DNA from: Saccharibacillus sp. O23
GTDB lineage: Bacteria; Bacillota; Bacilli; Paenibacillales; Paenibacillaceae
Direction: 5' to 3'
Length of the DNA stretch: 64,000 bases
Assembly (NCBI RefSeq): GCF_002205895.1
Contig: NZ_NJDE01000003.1
Location: forward strand, 372,001 to 436,000
Made by a program: the position numbers and the translations under genes. Positions 62,909 to 64,000 of this stretch are shown piece by piece. The notes beneath the pieces are model-generated. The model was not told the DNA's origin. It saw only the letters and a list, made by a program, of their open reading frames with translations, and did no database searches. Every line of letters starts with the position of its first letter. Positions within the stretch are counted from its first letter, which is position 1.

Positions 62909-64000
62909 ATGAAAAAATGGAATTCCGTGTTGGCCCGTCTGGCCGTGTCTTACCTATCCGTCGTGCTCGTCCTGGTTCTCTCGCTCTGTTCCGTGTTCTA
63001 TCTCTATTCTTCGAACCGTTATATGGAGGAATCGCAGAATCGCAATCAGATCACGCTGGCCAATGCCGCGCGGACGATCGACTCCGAAGTGCTGCAGCGG
63101 ACGCAGCAGCTCGCTCTGCGGCTCGCGCTCGACAAGAACAACGATCTGCGGTCTTTCCGCGCCGACTCTTGGCGCACGCAGCCGAGCCGGCTGCTCGCAT
63201 TGCAGTCGTTATTGAAATCGGAAGCGGACGCCGAGCCGGATCTGATTGAAGCGATCCATCTGTACGATCCGCAGAGCGGGGCGCTGCTGTCTTCGCAGTA
63301 CGGATTCGTCGACCGCAGCGATCTGGAACGCGCTCCCGCTTCGCCGATCGGCTGGGCCGCGCGGATGCAGACGAGTTCGCGGCGCGATTTATGGATGCCG
63401 TCCCGAATCGCGGCCGAAGATCCGTTCTCCGCCCTGCCCGGCGGAAGCGGCCAGAAGCTGCTGACTTACGCGCACGGCTACCCGTTTCAATCTTCGGGCG
63501 CCGACAGCGACCTGATTCTGGCGATCGACGTGAAAGAAGACGCGATTCGGAGAATTCTACATAATATGATGCCTTTTCAAGATCAAGAAACGTGGATCTT
63601 AAGCGCGGACGGAGAAACGGCGCTCGCGGCGGAAAAGGCCGTCGCCGATCCGGCCGTAGGATCGGCAGCATCGGCAAGCGTTGGGTCCGGCGAAAGCGGC
63701 GGACGCACGGACGGCGAATCGTATACGATCTTTCGCGAGCCGCTTGCTTCGACAGGCTGGATGCTCTACAGCGCTACGCCGCACAGTGTCTTCCAAGAGC
63801 AGTCGCTGACGCTGCAGCGGTTGGTGTTGGTCGTGAGCGGGCTCGCCCTGCTGGTCGGCCTATTGTTATCGGGCGTCATGACGAAGCTCATCTACAGTCC
63901 GCTCAAAAGGCTGGTCGGAAAGATTCGGCATCTGGCAGATCCTTCCGCGGACGCAGGTCACGGAACCGGCAACGAATACGGACTGATCGATACGGCGCTG
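62909..64000 (+). CDS. AraC-type membrane regulator or sensor kinase with Cache-like domain (partial)
   Basis: The first 364 residues only; the frame is open to the window edge. Transmembrane helix 1 is at about 10-33, then an extracellular Cache-like domain of about 240 residues (TIDSEVLQRTQQLALRLA... LILAIDVKEDAIRRIL). Helix 2 is at about 305-325, followed by a HAMP-like KLIYSPLKRLVGKIRHL. This layout is shared by the large AraC regulators and YesM-type kinases of Paenibacillus, which control sugar-uptake genes. The spacing after helix 2 favours the AraC type. ATG at 62909 behind GGGAGGAGAG; a TATAAT -10 lies at 62880. Confidence 0.75.
   Translation, partial: MKKWNSVLARLAVSYLSVVLVLVLSLCSVFYLYSSNRYMEESQNRNQITLANAARTIDSEVLQRTQQLALRLALDKNNDLRSFRADSWRTQPSRLLALQSLLKSEADAEPDLIEAIHLYDPQSGALLSSQYGFVDRSDLERAPASPIGWAARMQTSSRRDLWMPSRIAAEDPFSALPGGSGQKLLTYAHGYPFQSSGADSDLILAIDVKEDAIRRILHNMMPFQDQETWILSADGETALAAEKAVADPAVGSAASASVGSGESGGRTDGESYTIFREPLASTGWMLYSATPHSVFQEQSLTLQRLVLVVSGLALLVGLLLSGVMTKLIYSPLKRLVGKIRHLADPSADAGHGTGNEYGLIDTAL

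Overview
The window looks like chromosomal DNA of a GC-rich member of the Paenibacillaceae. A Saccharibacillus- or Paenibacillus-like genome is my inference from three things: S-layer-homology (SLH) surface proteins, many two-component systems, and a plant-polysaccharide lifestyle (GH3, GH43 and SLH-anchored GH53 enzymes). The start of an AraC/Cache-type membrane regulator at the right edge fits too. I see no rRNA, tRNA, prophage, insertion sequence or CRISPR array. Gene density is high and most genes have strong AAGGAGG-type ribosome binding sites. About a dozen rho-independent terminators are visible.

Layout. 1-3.7 kb: the 5' tip of a selO-like gene, divergent from an OmpR-type regulator, a kinase and a two-gene ABC exporter. 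3.7-5.5 kb: a minus-strand operon of a SatA-like acetyltransferase, a VOC protein and a TetR regulator. 5.5-10.5 kb: a secreted coiled-coil protein, a large GH3 enzyme, a lipoprotein and an acetyltransferase. 10.6-12.7 kb: an MFS exporter and its TetR regulator with two matching operators. 12.8-18.9 kb: two tandem phosphoketolases and a GntR/UTRA regulator. 19-23.4 kb: a threonine-aldolase-like enzyme, two membrane proteins, a Crp/Fnr regulator with a well-placed box, and an SGNH hydrolase. 23.5-26.1 kb: an ECF sigma/anti-sigma pair preceded by a coupled leader ORF, and a divergent SLH protein behind an ECF-type promoter. 26.3-28.3 kb: an XRE/MmyB-like regulator and an SDR. 28.7-32 kb: an SLH-anchored GH53 galactanase. 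32-33.7 kb: a second-type histidyl-tRNA synthetase behind a histidine leader-peptide attenuator. 34.1-38.6 kb: Mqo, a small membrane protein, GH43 and a leucine-rich protein. 38.8-44.1 kb: a 1770-residue SLH surface protein. 44.4-51 kb: an oxidoreductase and the NAD locus niaR-nifS/nadB-nadC-nadA. 51-57.1 kb: a vanR-vanS-vanY set without vanHAX, an alpha/beta hydrolase and an HssRS-like pair. 57.2-62.7 kb: HelD, a candidate small RNA, a 1.1-kb repeat-rich gap and a phosphatase fused to an autotransporter-type repeat. The right edge cuts the last gene.

Most interesting signals. (1) Five intergenic loci carry quartets of about 26-nt quasi-palindromes of three sequence families. All share one plan: a 6-nt arm, a core beginning near GGAT, and a complementary arm. 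They are arranged two in one orientation and then two in the other. They look like a BIME-type element system in a Firmicute that I cannot assign to a known family. (2) The HisRS gene has a leader peptide with three consecutive His codons followed by mutually exclusive hairpins and a terminator, where a Firmicute would normally use a T-box. (3) A consensus promoter and a terminator bracket about 130 nt of non-coding sequence beside helD. (4) A leader ORF is stop-start coupled to an ECF sigma factor that lacks its own ribosome binding site. All functional statements are from reading the sequence; no database search was run.
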